Assembly: GCA_016712145.1 (NCBI GenBank)
Contig: JADJRO010000003.1
Location: 744,001-808,000 of the forward strand
From: Saprospiraceae bacterium
GTDB taxonomy: Bacteria; Bacteroidota; Bacteroidia; Chitinophagales; Saprospiraceae
Direction: 5' to 3'
Length of the DNA: 64,000 nucleotides
Part shown: positions 9,429-18,401 of the stretch, piece after piece
Numbering within the stretch: position 1 is the stretch's first letter
How the letters are laid out: each line of letters opens with the position of its first letter
Translations under genes and position numbers: made by a program
The notes under the pieces: generated by a model
Told to the model about the DNA's origin: nothing
The model's input: only the letters and a program-made list of their open reading frames with translations
Databases searched by the model: none

Positions 9429-10682
9429 ATGAATAAAATAATTTTAATCATACCATTAATGTGTATTTCCCTGATGAATATTCAGGCACAGAATACAACA
9501 TACATTTCATTGGAAAAACTTCTGCAACAAGTTGAAACTAATTACCCTTCCATATTACAATACCAACAAAATATTCAATCATGGCAGGCAAAAGCGGAAG
9601 GTGCCAAGGCATGGATGCCACCAACATTTTCAACCGGACTAATGCGCTTTCCTTACAAGCTATCGATGATAAACGAAAAGAATGACCCAATGAATCAGGC
9701 TGGAATAAACTTATCCATTGAACAAATGATACCTAACCCAAGTAAACTCAATGCAAAGAAAGAGTATATAATTTCATTATTGGAGGTTGAAAAAAGTAAA
9801 AGCGAATGGACTAAAAATGAATTAGCCAGAGAAGCAAAAATTTTATATTACAACCGATTTGTAAATGAACAAAAGCAAAATATTATAACCAAAAGCGAAG
9901 ATGTATTAAATCTTTTATTGACAACAGCAGAAGCCAAGTTCAGCAACAATCAATCGCAATTGCAAACCATTTACAAAGGAAAAGCAAGGTTATCTGAATT
10001 AAAAAACATGCATTACATGCTCTTTGGAATGATAGCCGAAAGCAATATCGGTTTAAATATCCTAATGGTGAGAGATGTAAATTCAACAATAGAAATAGAC
10101 ACTCTGATTGAACCTCGGAATTATTCATTCACTTTAATCGATACGAACAATATTTCTAACAGAAGCGATATTACTGCAATGTCAAAATACATTCAATCCA
10201 TGCAATTGGAGCAACAAGTAATGAAAATTGGCAACAAACCTGACTTTGGAGTACGGGCTGAACACATGTATATGTTTGGAATGCATAACCAATGGTCAGT
10301 AATGGGTATGATGACAATTCCAATAGTGCCCTGGTCATCAAAAATGTATTCATCTGAATCAAAATCCATCGGCTTTCAAATTCAGGCAATGGAATTGGAA
10401 AAACAAAAAATGGAACTGATGGCAAAGAGAATGGTATCTGAAAAACTCACTCTACTCAACTTTGAAACCAGGCAATATGAAAATTATAGAAACGAAATTA
10501 TTCTGGCATTTGAAAATAATCTTCAAGCTAATTTACTTGCCTATCAGCAAAACACCGGTGATTTTTTCATATTACTCGATGCCTGGGAAATGTTATTGAT
10601 GAAGAAATTGGAAATGAATGACAAGTTATTCAACATTTTAAAATTAGAAGCCGAATATGAATTCGAAAAAGAAATCAGATAG
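9429..10682 (+). CDS. TolC-family outer-membrane efflux protein (CusC-like)
   Basis: A 417-residue protein with a signal peptide ending MNIQAQ, followed by the long alpha-helical repeats typical of outer-membrane efflux factors (two OEP halves, roughly residues 25-210 and 240-415). It is expected to form the trimeric outer-membrane channel for the CusA pump directly upstream (four-base gap) and the adaptors downstream; the next gene starts inside its end (10657). Met content is high in the middle (HMYMFGMHNQWSVMGMM), which is unusual for TolC and fits copper or silver traffic. It contains no disruption. Confidence 0.88.
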   Translation: MNKIILIIPLMCISLMNIQAQNTTYISLEKLLQQVETNYPSILQYQQNIQSWQAKAEGAKAWMPPTFSTGLMRFPYKLSMINEKNDPMNQAGINLSIEQMIPNPSKLNAKKEYIISLLEVEKSKSEWTKNELAREAKILYYNRFVNEQKQNIITKSEDVLNLLLTTAEAKFSNNQSQLQTIYKGKARLSELKNMHYMLFGMIAESNIGLNILMVRDVNSTIEIDTLIEPRNYSFTLIDTNNISNRSDITAMSKYIQSMQLEQQVMKIGNKPDFGVRAEHMYMFGMHNQWSVMGMMTIPIVPWSSKMYSSESKSIGFQIQAMELEKQKMELMAKRMVSEKLTLLNFETRQYENYRNEIILAFENNLQANLLAYQQNTGDFFILLDAWEMLLMKKLEMNDKLFNILKLEAEYEFEKEIR

Positions 10683-11070
10683 TAATCTTGGTTTGATGTT
10701 GTTATTATTTTCAGTTATAATCCTGTCTTGTAATAATTCCGATCATACCAATCATATTGAAAAACAAAAGTTGCTCAATGAAGTAATTTACACCTGTCCG
10801 ATGCATCCTGAAGTTGAAAGTTATCAACCTGGAATCTGCCCAAAATGCAACATGAAACTGGAATTGAAAGTAAATGATGCATCGGATCAGATCATTTCTC
10901 CCAACAAGCAGGTTTTATCAAGACAGTCAACCGTAAAGTTAAACGCACAAAGTGAAACACAATCTTTGAAAGCACAAGGCTATATTGATTTGGACAGAAA
11001 CCGCAATCAAACAGTTTCCAGTCGACTTGGTGGAAGAATTGAAAAACTTTATGTGAAATACGATTTGTAG
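10657..11070 (+). CDS. CusB-like periplasmic adaptor with metal-binding domain, N-terminal part
   Basis: The first 137 residues of a membrane-fusion protein: a lipoprotein signal (LLLFSVIILSCNN), a 'YTCPMHPEV...PGICPKCNMKL' heavy-metal-binding domain (near residues 48-72), and the beginning of the barrel/lipoyl region (SRLGGRIEKLYV). An in-frame TAG at 11068-11070 interrupts it in KYDL*FVKKGD, where the family usually has Gln (one C-to-T change). Reading through gives 433 residues to 11958. It starts inside the TolC gene, so the two are coupled. Confidence 0.82.
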   Translation: MNSKKKSDSNLGLMLLLFSVIILSCNNSDHTNHIEKQKLLNEVIYTCPMHPEVESYQPGICPKCNMKLELKVNDASDQIISPNKQVLSRQSTVKLNAQSETQSLKAQGYIDLDRNRNQTVSSRLGGRIEKLYVKYDL

Positions 11071-11100
11071 TTCGTAAAAAAAGGAGATAGAATATTAGAA

Positions 11101-11958
11101 TTGTATAGTCCCGAGTTAAATACATTTCAGGAGGAACACTTATTCATCTTAAAAACAAAAGCGGAAAAGTTCCTTTTAGAACAATCCAGACAGAAACTAA
11201 AATTTTTGGGTTTAACGGATAATCAAATTAATCTGCTAGAAAAAAACAAAACATTCACTCAAACAATAACGGTTTATAATTCGTCAAGTGGCTATATTTT
11301 TTTCAATACAGAATCCAACAACAATTCAGGATCTGAAAATACACAACAATCATCCATGAACAATATGAACAATACCTCAAAGAATAATCCTGATAAATCA
11401 TTTGATTCGTCACTTAATCAAATCCGGGAAGGCATGTATATAAATAAAGGGGAAACACTTTTTAATATAAATGATTTACAAAATGTTTGGGCCATTGTTT
11501 CGATTCCTGCTGATCTTCATTCCACGATACAATTAAACAGTAAGGTAAAAATCATTTCAGAATTATTTCCGGACCAGCTGCTTAATGGAAAAATTGCTTT
11601 GATAGAGCAAAATTTTGAAGAAAATAAACAGCGATTTGTAAGGATAAGGATTGACTTACCAAATCCCAATGGTCAATTAAAATTAAATTCTCTTGTAACA
11701 GCAGAAATAAATCTTGGTTCTAAAGGTAATTTCCAAATTCCAGTTTCGGCAGTTTATCGCACAGGATTCAATTCTTTCGTGTGGGTAAAAACAGGAAATA
11801 CTCAATCAGGTTCAGGTATTTTTAAACTTCGAAAAGTTAGTACAAGTTCACCTATTAATGGCATGGTTACTGTCATCAATGGGCTTGCTGAAAACGAAGA
11901 AGTCGCAGAGCACGCAGGGTACTTAACTGATAGTGAAACATTTTTAAATGACAATTGA
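11101..11958 (+). CDS. CusB-like periplasmic adaptor, C-terminal part after in-frame stop
   Basis: This frame is in register with the preceding piece and resumes from a TTG at 11101, reading LYSPELNTFQEEHLF, the hairpin entry of CusB-type adaptors. It holds the alpha-hairpin, the lipoyl half and the beta-barrel/MP domains (VWAIVSIPADLHSTIQ, then VSAVYRTGFNSFVWVKTG). An Asn/Ser/Met-rich insert lies near its residues 65-100. Alone it lacks the signal and the first lipoyl half and would not be exported. It should be read with 10657-11070 as one gene. Confidence 0.78.
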   Translation: MYSPELNTFQEEHLFILKTKAEKFLLEQSRQKLKFLGLTDNQINLLEKNKTFTQTITVYNSSSGYIFFNTESNNNSGSENTQQSSMNNMNNTSKNNPDKSFDSSLNQIREGMYINKGETLFNINDLQNVWAIVSIPADLHSTIQLNSKVKIISELFPDQLLNGKIALIEQNFEENKQRFVRIRIDLPNPNGQLKLNSLVTAEINLGSKGNFQIPVSAVYRTGFNSFVWVKTGNTQSGSGIFKLRKVSTSSPINGMVTVINGLAENEEVAEHAGYLTDSETFLNDN

Positions 11959-13162
11959 AATGAAGGAAATAAAAGCTATCCTATATATAGCTGTGACTCT
12001 TTTATCATTGAGTTGCAAGAACAATAATGAGGAACATACTGGACATGAGATGGGTACGTATTATACCTGCCCTATGCACCCAAGTGTACAGAGCAATTCG
12101 CCCGGAGCTTGTCCTGTATGTAATATGTCTTTGATAAAAGTGGAGAAAAAAGAAAAATCACATGAAGGGCACAAAGGCAATTTTATTACACTTGATGCCC
12201 GGCAACAATTATTAGCTGGAATTGAAACTGATACCGTAAAATTCAAAACGATTATTCCCACCTCGACAATTCTTGGAACTGTGTCCATTGATGAAAAACA
12301 AGTAACAAGTATCAGCAGCAGAGTAAAGGGCAGAATTGACAAACTCTTTGTCAGATCATCCGGTGAGTTTATTCAAAAGGGGAATTCAATTTATGGAATT
12401 TACAGTGAAGAATTGGTTGCTGATGAAAAAGAATATCTTGCATTACTTGAACAAAAGAAACAGGCCATTTCATCGAACGAGACTTTGGATGATATTTTAT
12501 CTGCATCCAAAAACAAACTTTTGCTTTGGGGACTTACTAATAATCAGATTTTTGAATTAGAAAAAAATAAAAAACCATCACTGCTAATAACTTTCTTTTC
12601 TCCGACAGAAGGCTATGTTACGGAATTACTTATCAAAGAAGGAATGTATGTCGAAGAAGGAGCGCCGCTTATGAAATTAGCGGGGTTAAAACAAGTTTGG
12701 GTAGAAGCACAAGTTTACACTAATGAAAAAATGAACAGCAATAATTTATTTCAGATTTTTTCAGAAACATCTCCAAATGAAATATACAACGGTCGGCTAG
12801 TCTTTAATAATCCAAGTGTAGAAAGCGGCCGTAAAATACAATTGCTCCGCATCACAGTTGATAACGCCAAGCACAAACTAATCCCGGGAATGATGGTATA
12901 TGTAAGTCCGAAGAAAACAACACAGCCCGTTTTGCTAGTGCCAAAATCAGCCGTACTATTGGAGAGAATGAAAACAGTTTGGATAAAAACAGATGAAACT
13001 ACGTTTGAACAACGCATGATAGAAACAGGTACAGAGAATAACTATTTCGTTGAAATACTGTCAGGTCTTAAAGCGGGAGAAATTGTTGTAACATCAGGTG
13101 CATATCTGATCAGCAGTGAGTTTATATTAAAAAGCGGAGCAGGGCAAAGGCATGAGCACTGA
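11948..13162 (+). CDS. cusB: CusB-like periplasmic adaptor with metal-binding domain
   Basis: A 404-residue intact membrane-fusion lipoprotein: lipobox LLSLSCKNN, a 'YTCPMHPSV...PGACPVCNMSL' domain (near residues 37-62), lipoyl and hairpin segments (SRVKGRIDKLFVRSSG, IYSEELVADEKEYL), a beta-barrel (VEAQVYTNEK) and the C-terminal membrane-proximal domain (TVWIKTDE). It overlaps the end of the first adaptor by 11 bases and closes the pump operon. Two adaptors for one pump is unusual; the intact second copy could cover for the interrupted first. It is expected to pass Cu+/Ag+ to the CusA pump. Confidence 0.9.
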   Translation: MTIEMKEIKAILYIAVTLLSLSCKNNNEEHTGHEMGTYYTCPMHPSVQSNSPGACPVCNMSLIKVEKKEKSHEGHKGNFITLDARQQLLAGIETDTVKFKTIIPTSTILGTVSIDEKQVTSISSRVKGRIDKLFVRSSGEFIQKGNSIYGIYSEELVADEKEYLALLEQKKQAISSNETLDDILSASKNKLLLWGLTNNQIFELEKNKKPSLLITFFSPTEGYVTELLIKEGMYVEEGAPLMKLAGLKQVWVEAQVYTNEKMNSNNLFQIFSETSPNEIYNGRLVFNNPSVESGRKIQLLRITVDNAKHKLIPGMMVYVSPKKTTQPVLLVPKSAVLLERMKTVWIKTDETTFEQRMIETGTENNYFVEILSGLKAGEIVVTSGAYLISSEFILKSGAGQRHEH

Positions 13163-13585
13163 TGACTTATCCTGCAAATAATATACTGCCAACTAGTTTA
13201 GGGATAAGTCGCCACTTTTAAATGAAAACAAAAAAAATAAAAACAATTGAAGAATAAAATTAAATCATGTCATCTTTTGTAAAGCTTGTTGACGAAAATC
13301 ATTATATTCCATTTCGAGTATGCTATGTTTGGATGCGTGACATTCAAAATTTTGTAGATCTCCTCTTAGTGCACATCTATGCAAGCTACTATCGATATAA
13401 ATGCTATTTCACTATTTGTGATGTCTTTGAAAACTTGATAGTTCGTATTGCAGAACACAAATCAACTCTTTGCAAAATACTCAAAAATAATTATATACTT
13501 AATGCAGTAAATTTATTTTCAATAAGTCGTACCTTTGTACAAGTGACCTGCGATTTTTTTATATGTGTTTCAAATTGAAAAGAAA
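13163..13585 (+). other. Intergenic region with distant inverted repeat
   Basis: There are 423 bases between the pump operon and the CRTAC1-like gene. A perfect 9-base inverted repeat (GACTTATCC at 13164-13172, GGATAAGTC at 13202-13210) lies just after the adaptor stop and could help end transcription, though no T tract follows. A 103-codon open frame at 13267-13578 has no recognisable domain or signal and covers the likely promoter, so I do not call it a gene. Confidence 0.5.
13530..13537 (+). promoter_or_regulatory. Bacteroidota-type -7 element (TACCTTTG)
   Basis: TACCTTTG exactly fits the TAnnTTTG element used by the Bacteroidota housekeeping sigma factor. It lies 49-56 bases ahead of the preferred ATG at 13586. 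No strong -33 TTTG is visible at the usual spacing. Confidence 0.5.
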
Positions 13586-15886
13586 ATGAAAAACTTACAT
13601 CGAATCAGATTGATTGTGCAAATCAATTTTCTTTTGTTTATACATGGGAAGAGAAAACATGCTCTTTTAGGATTATTTATAAGTATCCTTTTCCTGATGT
13701 CATTTCAGTCTTGCAATGAAAAAACGATTGATAACCATGAAAAAATGATTCAGATAATATCTGAATCTTATAAAATTTTTCAGGACAAGAACAATGGTTA
13801 CTCAGTTGATGCTGCCATCCCTTCCATTGAAGCAAAGTTGCGAACAAACCTGACTTTAATGCAGCGTCTTGAAACAGAATATGCTTTGGGACTTGCACTT
13901 TTGAATACTGGAAACGAAACACAATCTCTCTCTATTTTAAATTCTGTAGTTAATCAGGTTAATGATCCATTCAACCCAAACACATCTTTTTTGGTAAAGA
14001 ATCTTGCTTTAGCAAATCTAAGATTAGGTGAACGACAAAATTGTGTATCCAATCATTCACCAGAATCATGTATCATTCCAATAAGAGGTAATGGAATTCA
14101 TAAATTCCAGACAGGTTCACGAACTGCAATTGAAATTTATGAAAAAATATTAATTGCTAATCCTCAAGATTATGAATCGAGATGGCTATTGAATATTGCC
14201 TACATGACCTTGGGAGAATATCCTAATAAGGTTCCTAAAAAATGGCTGGTTCCTGAGATTGACAAAGACCGATCCGGACTTCCTATAAAACCATTTCAAG
14301 ATGTAGCCTCTTTACTGGGTCTTAATATAAGAAATAATGCAGGCGGAGCTATTGTAGAAGATATGAATAATGATGGATATTTGGATATTGTAACTTCGAA
14401 TTGGTTGTTGAACCAATCCATGCATTACTTTCAAAATGATAAAAAAGGTGGATTCGTAGATATTTCGGTAAAATCCGGCTTATCCAGAATCCAAGGAGGA
14501 ATAAATACATTGTTTGCAGATTATGACAATGATGGTGATGCAGACATCTTTGTCCTGAGAGGTGGCTGGTGTGAAGTATTCGGCAGGCAACCAAATACCT
14601 TGTTAAGAAATAATGGAGATGATACGTTTACAGATGTGACCATTGAGAGTGGTCTTTTTTCCAAACATCCAACCCAAACAGGAGCGTGGCGTGATTTCAA
14701 CAATGACGGTTGGTTGGATTTATTCATAGGAAATGAATCTTCAAAATCAACAGGTCCGGAACCTTGTGAACTTTTTATAAATAATAAAACGGGTACATTT
14801 ACAGAAGTAGCGGCGAAAGCAGGTTGTCAAGTTGTTGAATTTATAAAAGGTGTTGCATCGGGTGATTATAACAATGATGGCTTGACGGACCTCTTTCTTT
14901 CAAGTACATTTGGAAAAAGATTTCTACTAAAGAATACCGGAATTAAAAATAACATACCACAATTTCAAGATGTATCTCAGGAAGCTGGATTTAGAGACAT
15001 AGAAGTACCGACGTTTCCTACCTGGTTTTGGGATTACAATAATGATGGATGGCTTGATATTTTTGTTTGCGGTTATGGGTTTGGAATATCAATTGCTCAT
15101 ACCTCTTGCACAGAAGCTTTGAATATTCCCAACAATGCCAGCTTTATGTACCTATATAGGAATAATAAAAATGGTACATTTACTAATGTCTCTAAAAATG
15201 CAGGATTGAATAAATCTGTTTTTGCTATGGGTTCTAATTTCGGCGACATAGACAATGACGGTTATTTGGATATGTATCTCGGTACTGGAAATCCATTACT
15301 TAGCGAATTGGCCCCAAATCGTTTATTCAAGAATATGGGAAATGAAACATTTGTGGATATCACCATTCCTGCACGTGTCGGAAATTTACAAAAAGGTCAT
15401 GGTGTTGCAATCACAGATATTGATAATGACGGCGATCAGGATATCTTTATTGAAGTTGGAGGTGCTTTTTTGGGCGATTCATATAACAATTCACTCTACA
15501 TCAATCCAGGTCAAAACAACAACAAGTGGATAAACCTTCGATTGATTGGAACTGAAACAAATAGATCTGCTATTGGTACACGTGTTAAGGTAAGCTTTAA
15601 AGAAAATGGAATCCAAAGAACTGTTTACCGTGACGTAAACACAGGAGGAAGTTTTGGTTGCTCTTCATTAAGAAGAGAGATTGGTGTTGGTCAAACAGAA
15701 ATAATTGATGAGATCGAAATCACCTGGCAAAAAACACAGAAAGTCCAGACTCTTAAAAATGTAAAACCCAATCAGTTCATCACATTACAGGAAGGTGAGA
15801 ACGATTTTAAAATTGTCGATATTCAAGAATTGAATTTTGCAGGTGATAGCTCCAAACTTAGTATGTGTAAACCAGCAACATTGTGA
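13586..15886 (+). CDS. CRTAC1-family FG-GAP/ASPIC lipoprotein
   Basis: A large exported lipoprotein, about 766 residues from ATG 13586; a GTG seven codons upstream is the alternative start. An unusually long basic N-terminus precedes the lipobox (LFISILFLMSFQSC). A tetratricopeptide-like helical part (residues 60-220) leads to at least six Ca2+-binding FG-GAP/VCBS repeats (DYDNDGDAD, DFNNDGWLDL, DYNNDGLTDL, DYNNDGWLDI, DIDNDGYLDM, DIDNDGDQDI). The ASPIC/UnbV domain follows (AIGTRVKVSF, VNTGGSFGCSS). Such proteins are seven-bladed propellers of unclear function. It stands alone between metal clusters with its own promoter. Confidence 0.88.
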   Translation: MKNLHRIRLIVQINFLLFIHGKRKHALLGLFISILFLMSFQSCNEKTIDNHEKMIQIISESYKIFQDKNNGYSVDAAIPSIEAKLRTNLTLMQRLETEYALGLALLNTGNETQSLSILNSVVNQVNDPFNPNTSFLVKNLALANLRLGERQNCVSNHSPESCIIPIRGNGIHKFQTGSRTAIEIYEKILIANPQDYESRWLLNIAYMTLGEYPNKVPKKWLVPEIDKDRSGLPIKPFQDVASLLGLNIRNNAGGAIVEDMNNDGYLDIVTSNWLLNQSMHYFQNDKKGGFVDISVKSGLSRIQGGINTLFADYDNDGDADIFVLRGGWCEVFGRQPNTLLRNNGDDTFTDVTIESGLFSKHPTQTGAWRDFNNDGWLDLFIGNESSKSTGPEPCELFINNKTGTFTEVAAKAGCQVVEFIKGVASGDYNNDGLTDLFLSSTFGKRFLLKNTGIKNNIPQFQDVSQEAGFRDIEVPTFPTWFWDYNNDGWLDIFVCGYGFGISIAHTSCTEALNIPNNASFMYLYRNNKNGTFTNVSKNAGLNKSVFAMGSNFGDIDNDGYLDMYLGTGNPLLSELAPNRLFKNMGNETFVDITIPARVGNLQKGHGVAITDIDNDGDQDIFIEVGGAFLGDSYNNSLYINPGQNNNKWINLRLIGTETNRSAIGTRVKVSFKENGIQRTVYRDVNTGGSFGCSSLRREIGVGQTEIIDEIEITWQKTQKVQTLKNVKPNQFITLQEGENDFKIVDIQELNFAGDSSKLSMCKPATL

Positions 15887-16293
15887 ATTTATCTGGATTC
15901 TAAATTGGAATAATCATTTAGAAAAAAATATACAAATCCGTAGAATGCAATTTATATCCTATGAAACTAACATACATTTTATCTCCAGCCTTATGCTTAA
16001 TATGGGTCGTCGGATTCATCAGCATCTTTCATAATTTGAGGTAATAATTGAATTGACTTCGTTTAAAGCCATCTGGATAAGCCTTATGGTAATCTTCCCA
16101 CAAAAGCTGTCAGCCTTTGCATTTAAGTTGCTGTTCATAGTATGGAATTATGCTGAACAATCTTACATAAATATTTTAACTAAAATGCGTGAATTGTGCA
16201 ACACTTTACTCTAAATGTGTAATGATTTAAGAATCAAATAACTCACCTTTGTTTTGTTGTGAAAATTCATTCACAATTTCAAACATAGTAAAG
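15887..16293 (+). other. Intergenic region, possible tiny membrane peptide at 15961-16044
   Basis: This 407-base stretch separates the CRTAC1-like gene from the Csp-like gene. The only frame with any appeal is a 27-codon one at 15961-16044 encoding a single hydrophobic helix (MKLTYILSPALCLIWVVGFI). It would fit a tiny membrane protein, but nothing else supports it. CACCTTTG at 16244-16251 is one base off the TAnnTTTG promoter element. I see no repeats, RNA gene or terminator with a clear T tract. Confidence 0.35.
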
Positions 16294-16656
16294 ATGAGTC
16301 ATCAAAAATTTAAAGTATGTATAGATGCCTGCAATGAGTGTGCAGCTGAATGCGAACATTGTGCAACTTCATGTTCAAACGAAAAAGAGGCTCAAAAACT
16401 AGCACAGTGTATTGAGCTTGATCGCTATTGTGCTGACATGTGTCGCACAGCCGCTTCTTTTCTGGCAAGATCAGATGAACATACTATCAACTTTGTAAAT
16501 AAGTTTTGCAGTTTATGTGCAGAGATATGCAATGCCTGTGCTGTTGAATGCGAAAAATATACACATTTGGAGCATTGTAAAAAATGTGCAGAATCTTGCC
16601 GTAAATGTGCTGCTGAATGCATCAAGATGGGTAAAATGGAATTTGCAAATAACTAA
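16294..16656 (+). CDS. Four-helix-bundle copper-storage protein (Csp/DUF326-like)
   Basis: A 120-residue cytosolic protein whose helices are lined with cysteines: CIDACNECAAECEHCATSC near the start, CIELDRYCADMC in the middle, then FCSLCAEICNACAVEC and CKKCAESCRKCAAEC. This is the copper-storage (Csp) pattern, in which thiolates inside a four-helix bundle bind many Cu(I) ions. The ATG at 16294 is preferred over an upstream TTG at 16249, which adds 15 residues without a signal. Absence of a leader suggests the cytosolic Csp3-like type. It heads the small metal-protein cluster. Confidence 0.88.
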   Translation: MSHQKFKVCIDACNECAAECEHCATSCSNEKEAQKLAQCIELDRYCADMCRTAASFLARSDEHTINFVNKFCSLCAEICNACAVECEKYTHLEHCKKCAESCRKCAAECIKMGKMEFANN

Positions 16657-16660
16657 AATA

Positions 16661-16825
16661 ATGAACAACCTAAAACATTCAGAGTTGTTTAGGAAGTTTT
16701 TTTTAGGTTTTATGATTTTATTTTTGGGTATATTTTCATTATACGGTCAGCAAATGCCGATTATGAAAATGGATGCTTCTACTGCAAAACAAGAAAATAT
16801 GAAAGATGGGCAACATCTGAAATGA
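16661..16825 (+). CDS. Small membrane-anchored or secreted Met-containing peptide
   Basis: A 54-residue frame starts four bases after the Csp-like stop. It has one hydrophobic helix (LGFMILFLGIFSLYGQ) that looks like a signal peptide or anchor, followed by a short tail with several Met residues (QMPIMKMDAS). I do not recognise a family. Close spacing suggests co-transcription with the Csp-like gene and a periplasmic copper-related role, which is inference only. Confidence 0.55.
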   Translation: MNNLKHSELFRKFFLGFMILFLGIFSLYGQQMPIMKMDASTAKQENMKDGQHLK

Positions 16826-16933
16826 TAATAAAATATTTCTAAATGACTACAATCACCTTTCAATATGACCCTGGTTATTTATTAATTATATAGTAATATA
16901 GACCTTCGTTTTGACATCTAAAAAGTAACTAAT

Positions 16934-17149
16934 ATGAATAAACATTTAATTTGGATGATTATCGGTTGTATAATTCCACTGCTTCTGATTTTTCTTTTAC
17001 CATTATTTGGAATAACAGGAAACTACCCCTTTTTCATATTTATTCTTGCAATGTTCGCTTGTCATTTATTAATGCCAATGAACCATCGACAACATCAAAC
17101 GCATTCACAAATCCCTAATAAGGAAAGCCATGAATCACATAAACATTAG
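16934..17149 (+). CDS. Small membrane protein with His-rich tail (DUF2933-like)
   Basis: A 71-residue protein with two membrane helices (roughly residues 5-25 and 31-48) and a His-rich tail (HRQHQTHSQ, ESHESHKH) that could bind metal. The layout of two helices, 'CH...MP' and a His tail resembles the DUF2933 group often found in metal-resistance clusters; I am not certain of the assignment. The next gene starts inside its end at 17130, so the two are probably translated together. Confidence 0.65.
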   Translation: MNKHLIWMIIGCIIPLLLIFLLPLFGITGNYPFFIFILAMFACHLLMPMNHRQHQTHSQIPNKESHESHKH

Positions 17150-17402
17150 AAAATTTGGATTGGCATTTGGCCTAACGGGTGCATTGCTGCACTTTGGTTG
17201 TGTATTTGTCATGATGATATTGGGCCATGATAGCACCGTGAAATTTTTCAATACCTTAATTCATGGCTTAGATGTTTCGTCAATAATCAGAATGGAGATT
17301 TCACCTGTTGAAGTAATATTAGGTCTTGTGCAAGTATTTATTCTTTGTTGGCTAATAGGTGCTTGCATTGCCTGCATTTACAATGTTTCACTAAATAAAT
17401 AA
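17130..17402 (+). CDS. DUF5676-family membrane protein
   Basis: A 90-residue two-helix membrane protein. RKFGLAFGLTGALLHFGC, the central FFNTLIHGLDVSSIIR and the closing LIGACIACIYN are the recurring pattern of DUF5676 proteins, common in Bacteroidota metal islands and of unknown role. It overlaps the His-tailed gene upstream by 20 bases. A second, more divergent copy lies at 18846-19226. Confidence 0.78.
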   Translation: MNHINIRKFGLAFGLTGALLHFGCVFVMMILGHDSTVKFFNTLIHGLDVSSIIRMEISPVEVILGLVQVFILCWLIGACIACIYNVSLNK

Positions 17403-17441
17403 TTATAAACTCAATACAACTAAACTTTTAAAAATAAACAA

Positions 17442-17885
17442 ATGAAAAATATTCTTTTTGCCTTCTTCCCATTTGCAATGCTGTTTTTATTAACACAATG
17501 CAACAATGCCACACCTGATACCCTTTGCAGCAATGCAGAAACACGTGGAAAAATTATTTCAGCTTTAATGAACAATGACTCCTACATGAATGAAGTGATG
17601 GATTCCATGCGAACAAAACATCCTGATTTAATTCTATCGACTGCCTTTGTTGTTGTTACTGACAATACGCAAATGCAAGGAAATATGCTAGATAAAATGA
17701 CTGACATGTGCAAGATGGATTCTTCCATGTGCAAAATGATGATGAGCAAAACAATGGCAATGTGTGATGCAGACCAATCCAAATGTAACATGATGATGGG
17801 CTCGATGCAGCCTCATCCGAATGTAATGAAGTCAATGCAAAGTATGTGTGACATGAAAGGAATGAAGATGGAACATAGTAAATAA
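17442..17885 (+). CDS. Met/Cys-rich lipoprotein, candidate copper binder
   Basis: A 147-residue lipoprotein (lipobox FLLTQCNN). After an ordinary helical segment (residues 30-75), the C-terminal half is full of paired Met and Cys: DMCKMDSSMCKMMM, MAMCDADQSKCNMMM, SMCDMKGMKM. Such CxM clusters are typical Cu(I)/Ag(I) ligands, so a periplasmic or outer-membrane metal sponge is likely. I do not know a named family. Confidence 0.75.
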   Translation: MKNILFAFFPFAMLFLLTQCNNATPDTLCSNAETRGKIISALMNNDSYMNEVMDSMRTKHPDLILSTAFVVVTDNTQMQGNMLDKMTDMCKMDSSMCKMMMSKTMAMCDADQSKCNMMMGSMQPHPNVMKSMQSMCDMKGMKMEHSK

Positions 17886-17935
17886 TTGCATTTATACAAT
17901 TGAATAATATCCATTAACACTTAAATCAAAAAATT

Positions 17936-18160
17936 ATGAATATGTATGAAGGTTATCACTTTTGGGGTATGCACCTTTTTTGGTGGTTCATTTGGGGAAT
18001 CCTTCTTTTTTGGATTTTCGCAACACCTTACGATGTTCCGGGTCAGCGAAGGAAAAAAGATTCTCCACTTGATATTTTGCAAAAGCGCTTTGCTTCAGGT
18101 CAAATCACAATCCAAGAATATAATGAGAAGAAAAATATTCTCAAAAGTGATTTAGTTTAA
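17936..18160 (+). CDS. SHOCT-domain small membrane protein
   Basis: A 74-residue protein with one Trp/Phe-rich helix (LFWWFIWGILLFWIF) followed by a SHOCT motif (SPLDILQKRFASGQITIQEY). SHOCT domains are short C-terminal oligomerisation motifs, and helix-SHOCT proteins are frequent beside copper genes. A frame in a different phase across the same bases (17946-18155) is a shadow. Confidence 0.8.
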   Translation: MNMYEGYHFWGMHLFWWFIWGILLFWIFATPYDVPGQRRKKDSPLDILQKRFASGQITIQEYNEKKNILKSDLV

Positions 18161-18231
18161 AGCAACAATTTAGCAATACGGTTTGCAATCAATGCACCAT
18201 TTGGGCTAATTATAATAAATTACAAAAGCTT

Positions 18232-18309
18232 CTTAGCTCGCTTTTGATTATATCTGAGTAATATCAAAAGCTATATTAGAAATAGCCTAAGGATATTTAG
18301 CGAACTAAG
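18232..18309 (+). repeat. Nested inverted repeat, cloverleaf-like fold
   Basis: An outer pair CTTAGCTC (18232-18239) and GAACTAAG (18302-18309) matches at seven of eight positions. Inside it lies a perfect 9-base hairpin (GCTTTTGAT 18240-18248, ATCAAAAGC 18263-18271), then two 4-base hairpins (TATT/AATA at 18274-18284 and CTAA/TTAG at 18287-18300). The whole can fold into three arms on a closing stem. It lies in the 241-base gap between the SHOCT and DUF6799 genes and could be a small RNA, a mobile-element end or an mRNA-processing site. Confidence 0.45.
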
Positions 18310-18401
18310 TATGAACTAAAAAAAATGTATATTAACTAATAAAATATTTTTTTAAAACTTGGCAACTATCAGCATAGCTGTAGAGCCGCAAACTATTAAA
18401 A

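Noticed and set aside
13267..13578. 103-codon open frame before the CRTAC1-like gene
   Set aside because: No domain, signal or coding-like composition, and it covers the probable promoter TACCTTTG; taken as spacer.
15837..16034. 65-codon frame overlapping the end of the CRTAC1-like gene
   Set aside because: Overlaps a conserved gene end and has no motif.
16249..16293. Longer start (TTG) for the Csp-like protein
   Set aside because: Adds 15 residues that are not a signal peptide; the ATG at 16294 starts the conserved helix.
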